Notes under the pieces: model-generated
The model's database searches: none
What the model saw: only the letters and a program-made list of their open reading frames with translations
What the model was told of the DNA's origin: nothing
Shown here: in pieces, positions 7,839-15,004 of the stretch
Numbering within the stretch: the first letter of the stretch is position 1
How the letters are laid out: the number at the start of each line of letters is the position of its first letter
Program-made: the position numbers and the translations under genes
Source: an uncultured Acidobacteriota bacterium
GTDB lineage: Bacteria; Acidobacteriota; Terriglobia; Terriglobales; Acidobacteriaceae
Assembly: GCA_903832475.1 (NCBI GenBank)
Contig: CAILBQ010000288.1
Span: forward strand, 1-15,004
Reading direction: 5' to 3'
DNA: 15,004 nucleotides

Positions 7839-8279
7839 TCAGCCTCGCCCACCCGCTTCGAAGGGGTAATCGTAGCGACGCTCGATCCGGAAAAGTTCCG
7901 CACGAGGGTGCAGCGGATTGAGGAGGTAATTCGCTGTCTCGGGAGCCTGCATGCTGGGAACTTTGAGCAGCGCAGTTTTGCCGCTCTCCAGCCATGCGGT
8001 TCCCAGCTTGCGCGTCAGACCCAGCCTCTGCTGCCACCCACCGGGCAGTGAGCTTTCAGGAATTTCCTCGAGCGACAAATTCGGGCCCACGACTTTCAGC
8101 AGCTTCAACGCTGGGGGAGCGTCCGCTCCGCAGGTACAGGTGCAGACCTCGAGAACCGCCCCCACCGAACTCTCGGAAAGGTACACGACGGGAAAACCAG
8201 CCAGATGCCAGCGGCCGCCAGCTCGCAATCCGCCGCGACCGCTCAGATTTTCGTGATTGCTGATCCGCCACAAGATCAT
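7839..8279 (-). CDS. RES-domain toxin (NAD+ phosphorylase type)
   Basis: The 146-residue product spans one RES domain. It has the N-terminal LWRIS and GRGGLRAGGRWH stretch, VVYLSES with Tyr33, Glu44 in AVLEV, Ser109 in LLKVPS, and NYLLNPLHP near the end. Arg, Glu and Ser name the family. Characterised members (MbcT of M. tuberculosis, ParT) break down or modify with NAD+ and stop growth unless bound by their antitoxin. The ATG at 8277-8279 overlaps the antitoxin TGA by the shared bases of ATGA, so translation is probably coupled. An unusual Cys-x-Cys-x-Cys cluster (46-50) follows Glu44; I do not know it from other family members. All key residues are present and the frame is intact, so the toxin is likely functional. 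No terminator with a T-run is seen after it. Confidence 0.9.
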   Translation of the reverse strand: MILWRISNHENLSGRGGLRAGGRWHLAGFPVVYLSESSVGAVLEVCTCTCGADAPPALKLLKVVGPNLSLEEIPESSLPGGWQQRLGLTRKLGTAWLESGKTALLKVPSMQAPETANYLLNPLHPRAELFRIERRYDYPFEAGGRG

Positions 8280-8728
8280 GACAGGAAATAACCCTCGTCA
8301 ATCTGCAACAACAGTTCTTCTACCATGCGTGCGCCAATGTCAGTCATGAGGAGAGAGATCGGTGTGCGCCCTTCTGCTTCTCCTGCGTCGCTCTCCGCTT
8401 GCCCAAGCCTTCGGTTGGGACGCCGTAGCCAGCGGAGCGCGCGCACACGGCTGCCGTAGACGCGTTCCGCCTGAGAGAGGATTCGGAGCAGGCGAATGAG
8501 CCGGTCCGATTCACTCACCGTCAGCAATTGCTTGCTATCCAGATTCAGCTGCACGTGTCGTGTGGGAAGGACGATGAGATCGATTTCTTCCTGCTGCAAC
8601 CCCAGTTCCAGAAGGCGCTCGATCATAGCCGGGGGAAATCGGCGCTCAACCATGGCCAGCACGTCGGCGCCCTTGCTCGCTGCGTCGACGCCAAACCAGT
8701 CCAGGAGTTGTTCTTGCGCCAGTGCCAT
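8276..8728 (-). CDS. Xre/MbcA/ParS-type antitoxin
   Basis: The 150-residue protein is the partner of the RES toxin. Residues about 24-85 resemble the Xre-like helix-turn-helix part of this antitoxin family. Residues 86-106 (SQAERVYGSRVRALRWLRRPN) are a well-conserved linker. The C-terminal toxin-binding domain (120-150) reads GRTPISLLMTDIGARMVEEL followed by a short helix ending in GYF. The family neutralises its toxin by inserting this C-terminus into the NAD+ pocket and usually represses its own promoter. An acidic insertion (about 109-119) separates the linker from GRTP. The ATG at 8726-8728 has AAGG 8 nt upstream. It is the first gene of the pair and lies 86 bp after the oxyR stop on the same strand, so readthrough from oxyR is possible. 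Confidence 0.88.
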   Translation of the reverse strand: MALAQEQLLDWFGVDAASKGADVLAMVERRFPPAMIERLLELGLQQEEIDLIVLPTRHVQLNLDSKQLLTVSESDRLIRLLRILSQAERVYGSRVRALRWLRRPNRRLGQAESDAGEAEGRTPISLLMTDIGARMVEELLLQIDEGYFLS

Positions 8729-8746
8729 ATCAGTAGCCTTAAATTA

Positions 8747-8770
8747 CGCTCATGTGCCGCGGCTTGAGCG
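8747..8770 (-). promoter_or_regulatory. Candidate operator of the toxin-antitoxin operon
   Basis: CGCTCA (8747-8752) and TGAGCG (8765-8770) form a perfect 6-bp inverted repeat separated by 12 nt. The spacer holds the smaller palindrome GCCGCGGC (8756-8763). It lies 19-42 bp before the antitoxin ATG, where an autorepressor would act. The two palindromes are offset by one base, and no protein-binding evidence exists. Confidence 0.3.
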
Positions 8771-8814
8771 GACGCGGAAAGATTCCCACAGGGGCGCTTC
8801 CCGATTCGGAACCC

Positions 8815-9702
8815 CTACCGCATCCATTCCCGCGGCACCGCCTTGCGGACTACCTTGGCTATCGCGCGCAGCGCCTGTGGCCGCGGAAATCCCGGCCGGC
8901 TCGCCAGCCGAATCGTCCGTGAGGACCCCTGGCGCAGCGGCCGCAACTCCACCCCGCGCCCTTCAAACCCTGCGACTGCGAGCGCTGGAATCAGAGTCGT
9001 CCCATACCCGGCGGCGACCAGGTTCACCAGCGTCTCGAGCGTTGCGGCCTGCATGGCGCTCTGCAGCCCTGCCTTGGCCCCGCACGCCGCCAACGAATGG
9101 TTCACCAGACAATGCCCGTCGGCCATGACAAGCAGATCCGCCGCCAGTTCCCGCTCGTCGACACTTTTCCCCACACATAGAACATGCTTCGGCGGAAGAG
9201 CCGCTACGAGGGGCTCAGCAAACAGCTCTGTCTCTGTAATCTCGTTCGTTCCCAGGCACGAGGCCACCAGCGCCGCATCCAGGCGGTGACTGCGAAGGCC
9301 TTCCACCAGCAGCCGTGTCTGGTCCTCCCATAATTCGATTGCCAGTCCCGGATATGCCTTCCGCAGCGGCCCAAAAATCAGCGGCAGCAAATACGGCGCC
9401 AGCGTGGGGATGATTCCCAGCCGCAGTGCCCCCACCAGCGGGTCTCGCGCCGCGCGTGCCACCGACTCGATCTGCCCGGCCTCGGCCAGCGCCCGGTGCG
9501 CATGCTCCAGGATCTGCCGCCCTACGGGTGTTACATCGACGCGCTTGTTGGTCCGCTCCAGAAGGGTCACGCCGAGTTCTTCTTCCAGCTTGCGAATCTG
9601 GCTGCTCAGCGTTGGCTGGCTTACGTTGCAAGCCTCAGCGGCCCGCCCAAAATGGCGAAATTCCACGACCGCCGCAAAGTACCGCAATTCCTGCAAATTC
9701 AT
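8815..9702 (-). CDS. oxyR: Hydrogen peroxide-sensing LysR-type regulator OxyR
   Basis: OxyR senses H2O2 by forming a disulfide and then activates antioxidant genes. The product is 295 residues (E. coli 305). An N-terminal winged helix-turn-helix (1-60, with CNVSQPTLSSQIRKLEEELG) precedes the LysR effector domain. The peroxide-sensing residues are all retained: Thr100, Thr129, His197, Cys198 and Cys207. The two cysteines are 9 residues apart within GHCLVNHSLAAC, as in E. coli Cys199/Cys208. TLETLVNLVAAG follows, as in the family. I chose the ATG at 9700-9702 because GAGG lies 8 nt upstream and the protein then begins MNLQELRYF, like known OxyR. Upstream starts at 9744 (GTG) and 9741 (ATG) would run through the operator. 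It diverges from katG, its likely target. Confidence 0.95.
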   Translation of the reverse strand: MNLQELRYFAAVVEFRHFGRAAEACNVSQPTLSSQIRKLEEELGVTLLERTNKRVDVTPVGRQILEHAHRALAEAGQIESVARAARDPLVGALRLGIIPTLAPYLLPLIFGPLRKAYPGLAIELWEDQTRLLVEGLRSHRLDAALVASCLGTNEITETELFAEPLVAALPPKHVLCVGKSVDERELAADLLVMADGHCLVNHSLAACGAKAGLQSAMQAATLETLVNLVAAGYGTTLIPALAVAGFEGRGVELRPLRQGSSRTIRLASRPGFPRPQALRAIAKVVRKAVPREWMR

Positions 9703-9723
9703 TCCCGAAACCTCTGACTCATC

Positions 9724-9760
9724 ATAGTCGCACTCAATCATCACGGTAGAAACAATCGAT
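9724..9760 (+). promoter_or_regulatory. OxyR-type four-part binding site
   Basis: ATAG-N7-CAAT-N7-GTAG-N7-CGAT fits the OxyR consensus ATAG-N7-CTAT-N7-ATAG-N7-CTAT with exact spacing and 4, 3, 3 and 3 matches per tetrad. It begins 22 bp before the oxyR ATG and ends 163 bp before the katG start. That position suits control of both divergent genes: autoregulation of oxyR and peroxide activation of katG. The site is seen in the sequence; binding is inferred from the family. Confidence 0.6.
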
Positions 9761-9923
9761 TTCCCCTATGACGGTCCGACGGAGTAGGTTTATTGGTGCG
9801 CGGCACTTTGCATACTCTTGCCGCCACTCGAAGCCGTCGTGGTTTCTTTACCAGCAACACTTATGCTGACGCCATCGCAACCAGCCTCAGCACTCAAAGG
9901 CAACACCGCCAAAGGAGAACACC

Positions 9924-12122
9924 TTGTCTAACGAAGCCCAGTGCCCGTTTACCGGCGCCCGCAAGAATGTCATTTCTGGAACTCACACTAATGCTGACTG
10001 GTGGCCGAACCAGCTGAATCTCAAGATCCTGCACCAGCCCTCCCCGCTCTCCAATCCGATGGGCGAAAAATTCAACTATGCAGAGGAGTTTAAGACCCTC
10101 GATCTCGACGCCGTAATCAAGGATCTGCACGCGCTCATGACCGATTCGCAGTCCTGGTGGCCCGCCGACTACGGCCACTACGGCCCCTTCTTCATCCGCA
10201 TGGCCTGGCACAGCGCCGGCACCTATCGCATCGCTGACGGCCGCGGTGGCGCAGGCGCCGGCACGCAGCGATTCGCTCCGCTCAATAGCTGGCCCGACAA
10301 CGTCAGCCTCGACAAGGCCCGCCGCCTCATCTGGCCTATCAAGCAGAAGTACGGCAAGAAACTCTCCTGGGCTGACCTCATGATCCTCACGGGCAACGTG
10401 GCTCTCGAATCCATGGGCCTCAAAACCTACGGTTTTGCCGGCGGCCGCGAAGACGTCTGGGAGCCCGACGAATACATCTACTGGGGTCCGGAAGAAACCT
10501 GGCTCGGCGACAAGCGGTACACTGGCGACCGGCAATTGGAGAGCCCGCTCGGCGCTGTCCAGATGGGTCTAATCTACGTGAATCCGGAAGGCCCCAACAG
10601 CAATCCCGATCCCGTCGCCGCCGCCAAAGACATCCGGGAGACTTTCGCGCGGATGGCCATGGATGACGTAGAGACCGTGGCGCTCATCGCCGGCGGACAC
10701 ACCTTTGGTAAGGCCCACGGGGCCGCGGATCCGCAGAAGTACGTTCTCCGCGAACCAGAAGGCGCCGAGCTCGAAGAGCAGGGCTTTGGCTGGGCCAACA
10801 AATTCGGCAGCGGAGTCGGCGTTCACACAATCTCCAGCGGCCTCGAAGGTGCATGGACCACCAACCCCGTCAAGTGGGATCTCAACTACCTCGAAAACCT
10901 CTTTGCCTACGAGTGGGAACTGACCAAGAGCCCAGCCGGCGCGCACCAGTGGACGCCGAAAAACGGGGCAGGCGCAGGCACCGTGCCCGACGCCCACGAC
11001 CCATCCATCCGTCACGCTCCCATCATGTTCACTACCGACCTGTCGCTGAAGATCGACCCTAGCTACGAGAAGATCTCCCGCCGCTTCCTCGAGCATCCTG
11101 ACGAGTTTGCCGACGCCTTCGCCAAGGCCTGGTTCAAGCTCACCCACCGCGATATGGGGCCGCTCTCACGGTACTTGGGTCCGCTTGTCCCGAAGGAGCC
11201 GCTGATCTGGCAGGATCCGCTTCCCGCCGTCGACCATGAACTGGTCAACGACGAAGACATTGCGGCCCTCAAAGCCAAGCTGCTCGGCTCGGGTCTGTCG
11301 ATTTCTCAACTCGTTACGACGGCATGGGCCTCAGCGTCCACCTTCCGGGGCAGCGACAAGCGCGGCGGCGCCAACGGCGCACGCATTCGCCTCGCCCCGC
11401 AGAAGTTCTGGGAGGTCAACCAGCACCTCGAACTGGTCAGCGTCCTCGACAAGCTCGAATCCATCCAGAAAGGCTTCAACGATTCTGCTACCGGCGGCAG
11501 GAAGATCTCGCTCGCCGACCTGATTGTTCTGGGCGGCAGCGCAGCCATCGAAGAAGCTGCAAAGAAGGCCGGCCACGACGTCAAGGTGCCGTTCTCTCAG
11601 GGCCGCGCCGACGCCACCCAGGAGCAGACCGACGTCAATTCCTTCGAAGTCCTCGAGCCCACCGCCGACGGCTTTCGCAACTACCTGCGCCTCGGCCACG
11701 AAGGCTCAGCTGCAGCGCTGCTCATCGATCAGGCCAACCTGCTCACCCTCACCGCTCCCGAGTTGACTGTTTTGCTTGGAGGTCTGCGCTCCATCAACAT
11801 CAACTTCCGCCACACGGCTCACGGCGTGTTCACCAAGCGGCCGGAAACACTGACCAACGACTACTTCGTGAACCTGCTCGACATGAACACCAAGTGGCAA
11901 AAGGTGGCCGACGCCGACGGCATTCTCGAAGGCCGGGACCGCTCGACCGGCGAACTCAAGTGGACCGCCACCATCGTCGACCTGGTTTTCGGCTCCAACT
12001 CTCAACTCCGCGCCCTGGTCGAGGTCTACGCCTCGAGCGACGCGCAGCAAACCTTCGTGAACGACTTCGTCGCCGCCTGGACAAAAGTCATGAACCTCGA
12101 CCGCTTCGACCTGAAGCAATAA
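9924..12122 (+). CDS. katG: Catalase-peroxidase KatG
   Basis: KatG is a bifunctional haem enzyme that dismutates H2O2 and also works as a peroxidase. The product is 732 residues, the usual length, with the duplicated two-domain layout. The distal site RMAWHSAGTYR has Arg92, Trp95 and His96. The Met-Tyr-Trp adduct residues are Trp95, Tyr218 (in GLIYVNPEGPN) and Met244 (in FARMAMDD). The proximal haem ligand is His259 in AGGHTFGKAH. The Arg switch lies in FKLTHRDMGP. All catalytic residues are thus present. The start is a TTG at 9924-9926, 7 nt after AGGAG (9912-9916); no ATG or GTG fits as well. The gene diverges from oxyR with the OxyR-type site between them. The 221-bp oxyR-katG gap holds no good sigma-70 pair that I can defend. 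Confidence 0.97.
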   Translation: MSNEAQCPFTGARKNVISGTHTNADWWPNQLNLKILHQPSPLSNPMGEKFNYAEEFKTLDLDAVIKDLHALMTDSQSWWPADYGHYGPFFIRMAWHSAGTYRIADGRGGAGAGTQRFAPLNSWPDNVSLDKARRLIWPIKQKYGKKLSWADLMILTGNVALESMGLKTYGFAGGREDVWEPDEYIYWGPEETWLGDKRYTGDRQLESPLGAVQMGLIYVNPEGPNSNPDPVAAAKDIRETFARMAMDDVETVALIAGGHTFGKAHGAADPQKYVLREPEGAELEEQGFGWANKFGSGVGVHTISSGLEGAWTTNPVKWDLNYLENLFAYEWELTKSPAGAHQWTPKNGAGAGTVPDAHDPSIRHAPIMFTTDLSLKIDPSYEKISRRFLEHPDEFADAFAKAWFKLTHRDMGPLSRYLGPLVPKEPLIWQDPLPAVDHELVNDEDIAALKAKLLGSGLSISQLVTTAWASASTFRGSDKRGGANGARIRLAPQKFWEVNQHLELVSVLDKLESIQKGFNDSATGGRKISLADLIVLGGSAAIEEAAKKAGHDVKVPFSQGRADATQEQTDVNSFEVLEPTADGFRNYLRLGHEGSAAALLIDQANLLTLTAPELTVLLGGLRSININFRHTAHGVFTKRPETLTNDYFVNLLDMNTKWQKVADADGILEGRDRSTGELKWTATIVDLVFGSNSQLRALVEVYASSDAQQTFVNDFVAAWTKVMNLDRFDLKQ

Positions 12123-12154
12123 CAGACTTGTTCCATTAGAACGAAAACGAGGTA

Positions 12155-12290
12155 TCCCGCCCTTGACGCATCTTCACCGCGCCGAGGGCGGGAGAACGTA
12201 GACCCTTAAGAACCTGGTGACCCAGGGCGAAGCGAAGGGTCCGCTAATGCGTCCTTTCTTGATCCTATTTTTCTCTTTGTTTTTCCTGCA
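12155..12290 (+). other. Double-hairpin element and T-rich stretch after katG
   Basis: TCCCGCCCT (12155-12163) pairs perfectly with AGGGCGGGA (12185-12193) around a 21-nt loop. A second stem, GACCCTT (12201-12207) with AAGGGTC (12235-12241), encloses a small hairpin CCTGG/CCAGG (12213-12217 with 12222-12226). GACGCAT in the first loop (12165-12171) can pair with ATGCGTC (12247-12253). A T-rich run follows on the plus strand (about 12255-12290). It may end katG transcription or protect its 3' end, but no classic hairpin sits directly against the T-run. It could also be one copy of a dispersed intergenic repeat. Confidence 0.45.
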
Positions 12291-12321
12291 GGAAGTCTCC
12301 TGTTACCACACATCAGAGCAA

Positions 12322-14763
12322 TCACTTCATCTCAATTGAATTCTTACCGCCATGGATCTTCGTCTCTTTCCCCTTCCACACAAATACTCCCTCTAAGCCG
12401 GAAGGCAACTCAATCTCAGCCTTCCCACCTTCGTAATTCACATGAATCAACCCCAACGCATGCGGATAGGTCGCATCGAGATGCGTCAGATCGCCTAAGT
12501 GTGGAGCAATCCGCACCGTAGCAAAATGCGGACTACCTGGCTCAATCCCCGCTACCAGAGTTAATAAGTCATATGTCGGGTGCGCCGTCCAAGCATGTGA
12601 ATCGGACCGAGTATCTCCCGGCTGCTCCGGCCATGTCGTAAAACCCATCTTTAAAAAGTTGTGCCAGTCGCCCAGCGTTTTCAAATACTCATCTGCCATC
12701 CCGGCATGATCGAGCGCCCGCGCCAGGTAGTAGCGAAAATAAAAGCTCGCTCCAATCAGCGGAGGTTCGCTCACCGGCTTCGTCCCATCGCTTCCATCCA
12801 CTCGTCGCGCCACCACTTTGCGCATCAGCGGCTGCTGATCCTTCTTTGCCGCCACGTCATAGAGCACAGCCAGCATGTTGGTGTGCTCGCTGTACATGTC
12901 CTTTGCGTTGTTATCCGCGAATAAACCCTTCGACGCGTCCCAGCACTGTGCCACGACGCCCTGCTTGGCTTGCGCCAAGCGCGTCGTATACATTGACACA
13001 TACTCGGCCGAACCGTCGGCCCTTTCTAAATCAATGGCCTCTTCTAGCGCGCCGATATATTCCATCGTTGTCAGGCAGCTTTCGTTGTTCGCATCATAGG
13101 AAGGGAAGTCGCGTTTGGTTTCCGTTTCCACCCAGTCGATAAAACTCCACCAGGGCAACTTGCCCAGCACGCCGTCCGGATGCTGATAACTCGCATACCA
13201 GCTCAGGACTGTGCGAGTCCCGGGCAGAATCGACTTCGTAAACTGTTCATCGGAGCGATACATATAGTTATCGTGCAGCATGCCGATCCATAACAGGCTG
13301 AACGTCGGAATATACTGCGGCAGCTGTGAAGGATACCGGCTCGCCGTGATTCCTTCCGGGATCCGCGAGTCATTCAGAGCGCGAATCGCCTGCTTTGGGA
13401 GCCGGTCGTCGCCTGTCATCGCATAGGTGATCATCTCCTGCAGCCGCGTATCTCCTGAGTATTGGAGCTGTTCGTAATAGGGAGTGTCCATATAGGTCTC
13501 GTGCGCATCCAGTTGAACGGTATGCCAGCCGATCGCCCATATCTTCTCCAGATCGGGGTCGCTCGCATGAAATTCTGCCTTGACCTTGAATGGAAACGCG
13601 GTAAAGTGCGCTTGTAACCCTTCCAGCTTCAACGGCTCGCTGTCCGTTTGGACCTCGATGTCGAGATAGCGCCACGTCCTCCACCAAAGCGTTTCGAACG
13701 AACGTCCCGCCCCTCCATCTGGATAAATCTCGTCGGTGATTCCTACGGCTACGCGGTCCCCAACTTCATTGCGATTGCCCTTGTGCATCTGCTTGTCATA
13801 CAACGCCTCGGCATAGACCAGGGTGATGTGCGAACCTTGCCCACCCGAAAACATCAGCTTGGGATACGCCGTGGTCAGTTCCGCACGATCCAGCAATAGG
13901 TGCGTGTGCGTGTGCGCCGGCACAGTGACTGCGGCAGCAGGGAAGCTCTTGGCTTCCGCTAAGTCCGTGCGCACCACCTGCCCCGCCGGCTCGTTCTCAT
14001 AAGCCATGTGCGGCAGTTGGTCCGGCACCAAGGCCCAAGGCACATCAGCCTGCACGCCATACGCTGCGGCAGTGCCCGCGCCTGGGTTAATGTCCTCGCG
14101 AATCGCCCGCCCGGCATGCACCCACCGCGGACCGCCCGTGCCCTCTTTCAGCCACGGCCAGTCATAGTCCTCGGCCTTCATCGTCTCGCCTGGCCCTGAC
14201 GCGAAGTACGCCCACAGGCCGTTGTTCCTGCGCGGCAGAGCTACCTGCCCCGGCTCCTCTTCTACCATCCAACTCACGTTAGTATTCACCGCTTCTTCGG
14301 CTTTCGTGTCGCCTTCCAGTAAGAATGCCGTCCGGTCGGTCATCTGCGCCACCGGCGCATACACGCCAAAGTTCCACACTGTCGCCGCGATGGTATTGCT
14401 TCCTACCTTGAGCAACGGAGCCAGGTCGAACGTCTCATATCGCCAATGCGCCAGATCCCCTCGAGCTGGCCCATCTCCTACACGCTGGCCGTTCACATAC
14501 AGCACAAAGCGGTTGTCTGCACTCACATGAACAACAAACTGCCCCGGTGCGACAGCCAGTGCCAACTGCTTCTTGAAGTGGAGCGTGATCGGATCTTTCA
14601 ACGGAGCCGTCGGATGGCTGATCCACTGTGCTGACCAATGCATGCGCGGCGCCTTCTCTGCCTCAGCTTTCGTCTCCAGCGCTGCCGACGCTTCGCTTGC
14701 CAAAGGCCCTGACAACAGCACTACCAAAATCAACCACCCAAACCTGGACTGATGTGAACGCAA
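12322..14763 (-). CDS. Secreted GH78 alpha-L-rhamnosidase-like glycoside hydrolase
   Basis: The product is 813 residues, with a signal peptide (positive start, hydrophobic WLILVVLLSGPL, ASA-AL cleavage near residue 27), so it acts outside the cytoplasm. A beta-rich N-terminal part (carbohydrate-binding-like, with FVLYVNGQRVGDGPARGD) leads to an (alpha/alpha)6 catalytic domain and a C-terminal beta domain. DTPYYEQ...SGDTR places Asp426, Glu431 and Asp438 at the same spacing as Bacillus RhaB Asp567, Glu572 and Asp579. Glu713 in TTWPEQPGDTRSDSHAW is the likely general base. The family removes rhamnose from plant or bacterial polysaccharides and glycosides by inversion. I chose the TTG at 14761-14763 because GGAG lies 6 nt upstream and the signal peptide then begins normally; a TTG at 14779-14781 would add six residues. 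No sugar transporter or regulator is adjacent in the window. Confidence 0.88.
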   Translation of the reverse strand: MRSHQSRFGWLILVVLLSGPLASEASAALETKAEAEKAPRMHWSAQWISHPTAPLKDPITLHFKKQLALAVAPGQFVVHVSADNRFVLYVNGQRVGDGPARGDLAHWRYETFDLAPLLKVGSNTIAATVWNFGVYAPVAQMTDRTAFLLEGDTKAEEAVNTNVSWMVEEEPGQVALPRRNNGLWAYFASGPGETMKAEDYDWPWLKEGTGGPRWVHAGRAIREDINPGAGTAAAYGVQADVPWALVPDQLPHMAYENEPAGQVVRTDLAEAKSFPAAAVTVPAHTHTHLLLDRAELTTAYPKLMFSGGQGSHITLVYAEALYDKQMHKGNRNEVGDRVAVGITDEIYPDGGAGRSFETLWWRTWRYLDIEVQTDSEPLKLEGLQAHFTAFPFKVKAEFHASDPDLEKIWAIGWHTVQLDAHETYMDTPYYEQLQYSGDTRLQEMITYAMTGDDRLPKQAIRALNDSRIPEGITASRYPSQLPQYIPTFSLLWIGMLHDNYMYRSDEQFTKSILPGTRTVLSWYASYQHPDGVLGKLPWWSFIDWVETETKRDFPSYDANNESCLTTMEYIGALEEAIDLERADGSAEYVSMYTTRLAQAKQGVVAQCWDASKGLFADNNAKDMYSEHTNMLAVLYDVAAKKDQQPLMRKVVARRVDGSDGTKPVSEPPLIGASFYFRYYLARALDHAGMADEYLKTLGDWHNFLKMGFTTWPEQPGDTRSDSHAWTAHPTYDLLTLVAGIEPGSPHFATVRIAPHLGDLTHLDATYPHALGLIHVNYEGGKAEIELPSGLEGVFVWKGKETKIHGGKNSIEMK

Positions 14764-14864
14764 GTCAATCTCCACGCACAAAAAATTCGGGGTCAGCTTG
14801 CAGCGCAGTCGAACACCCGAACCAGTGTACGCGGAGAAGTATGCCTATTGGATCGCAGGATTTT

Positions 14865-15004
14865 CTAAATTCGTCCCGCCGCTCGCAAGTCGCGAATTTC
14901 CTGATCCGTAAAAATCCGCGAACGGATCAAGAACCGCACGCCCTCCGAACCCTCCAGAGAAAACATTCCACCACGCCCCGGCACCACATCCAAAATCAGC
15001 TGGG
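14865..15004 (-). CDS. C-terminal tail of an unrecognised protein, partial
   Basis: The minus-strand frame is open from the window edge to a TAG at 14865-14867, giving 45 complete residues. They include LDVVPGRGGMFSLEGSEGV and end in FTDQEIRDLRAAGRI. The codon use and smooth amino-acid composition look like a real gene end. The fragment is too short to name; no known motif is claimed. It lies 101 bp upstream of the GH78 gene on the same strand, and no terminator is seen between them. Confidence 0.55.
   Translation of the reverse strand, partial: QLILDVVPGRGGMFSLEGSEGVRFLIRSRIFTDQEIRDLRAAGRI

Noticed and set aside
11324..12139. Plus-strand open frame of 271 codons inside katG
   Set aside because: It is an alternative frame of the katG C-terminal domain, very rich in Arg, His and Pro, with no independent support.
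1..15004. tRNA or rRNA genes, CRISPR arrays, insertion sequences, prophage ends
   Set aside because: I saw no cloverleaf with a TTC-arm consensus, no regularly spaced direct repeats, no transposase or integrase, and no flanking target duplications.

Overview
The window looks like chromosomal DNA from a soil bacterium of the Acidobacteriota (Terriglobia type). The GC content is moderate to high, genes often start with TTG or GTG, and the proteins combine in a way seen in that group (a long SMC, an Ade1-type PurC, a secreted GH78 enzyme). This placement is inferred from protein character only; there is no rRNA or other direct marker.

Layout, left to right. Positions 1-2436 hold four minus-strand genes transcribed in the order purC (purine synthesis), cvpA (membrane protein), a small Fis-type DNA-binding protein, and a HAD-family hydrolase cut by the window edge. 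They may form an operon. Positions 2467-2960 hold no protein gene that I accept. They contain a near-perfect CRP-type palindrome, then a structured RNA closed by a 15-bp stem, then an intrinsic terminator with a 12-bp stem, all on the plus strand. I read this as a standalone small RNA gene, probably 6S-like, with an activator site placed at about -41.5. A plus-strand DUF1345-type membrane protein follows (2961-3647), convergent with the 1303-residue chromosome-structuring ATPase SMC (3687-7598, minus). The SMC has an unusual insertion of about 100 residues in its N-terminal ATPase head.

Positions 7839-8728 encode a type II toxin-antitoxin pair on the minus strand. The antitoxin is of the Xre/MbcA/ParS type and the toxin has a RES domain (NAD+ phosphorylase type); the genes share an ATGA overlap. 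Next is a peroxide-response module: oxyR (minus) with the full set of sensing residues, diverging from katG (plus, catalase-peroxidase). A four-part OxyR-type operator lies between them. Downstream of katG is a compact double-hairpin element and a T-rich stretch. A secreted GH78 alpha-L-rhamnosidase-like protein (12322-14763, minus) follows, and the right edge holds the C-terminal tail of an unrecognised minus-strand gene.

How the genes work together: oxyR/katG is a self-contained H2O2 sensor and effector pair. The RES toxin, if active, would drain NAD+ and is expected to be held in check by its co-translated partner. The purC cluster and smc are housekeeping. The most notable signals not explained by protein genes are the CRP-site/small-RNA/terminator unit at 2527-2786 and the SMC head insertion.
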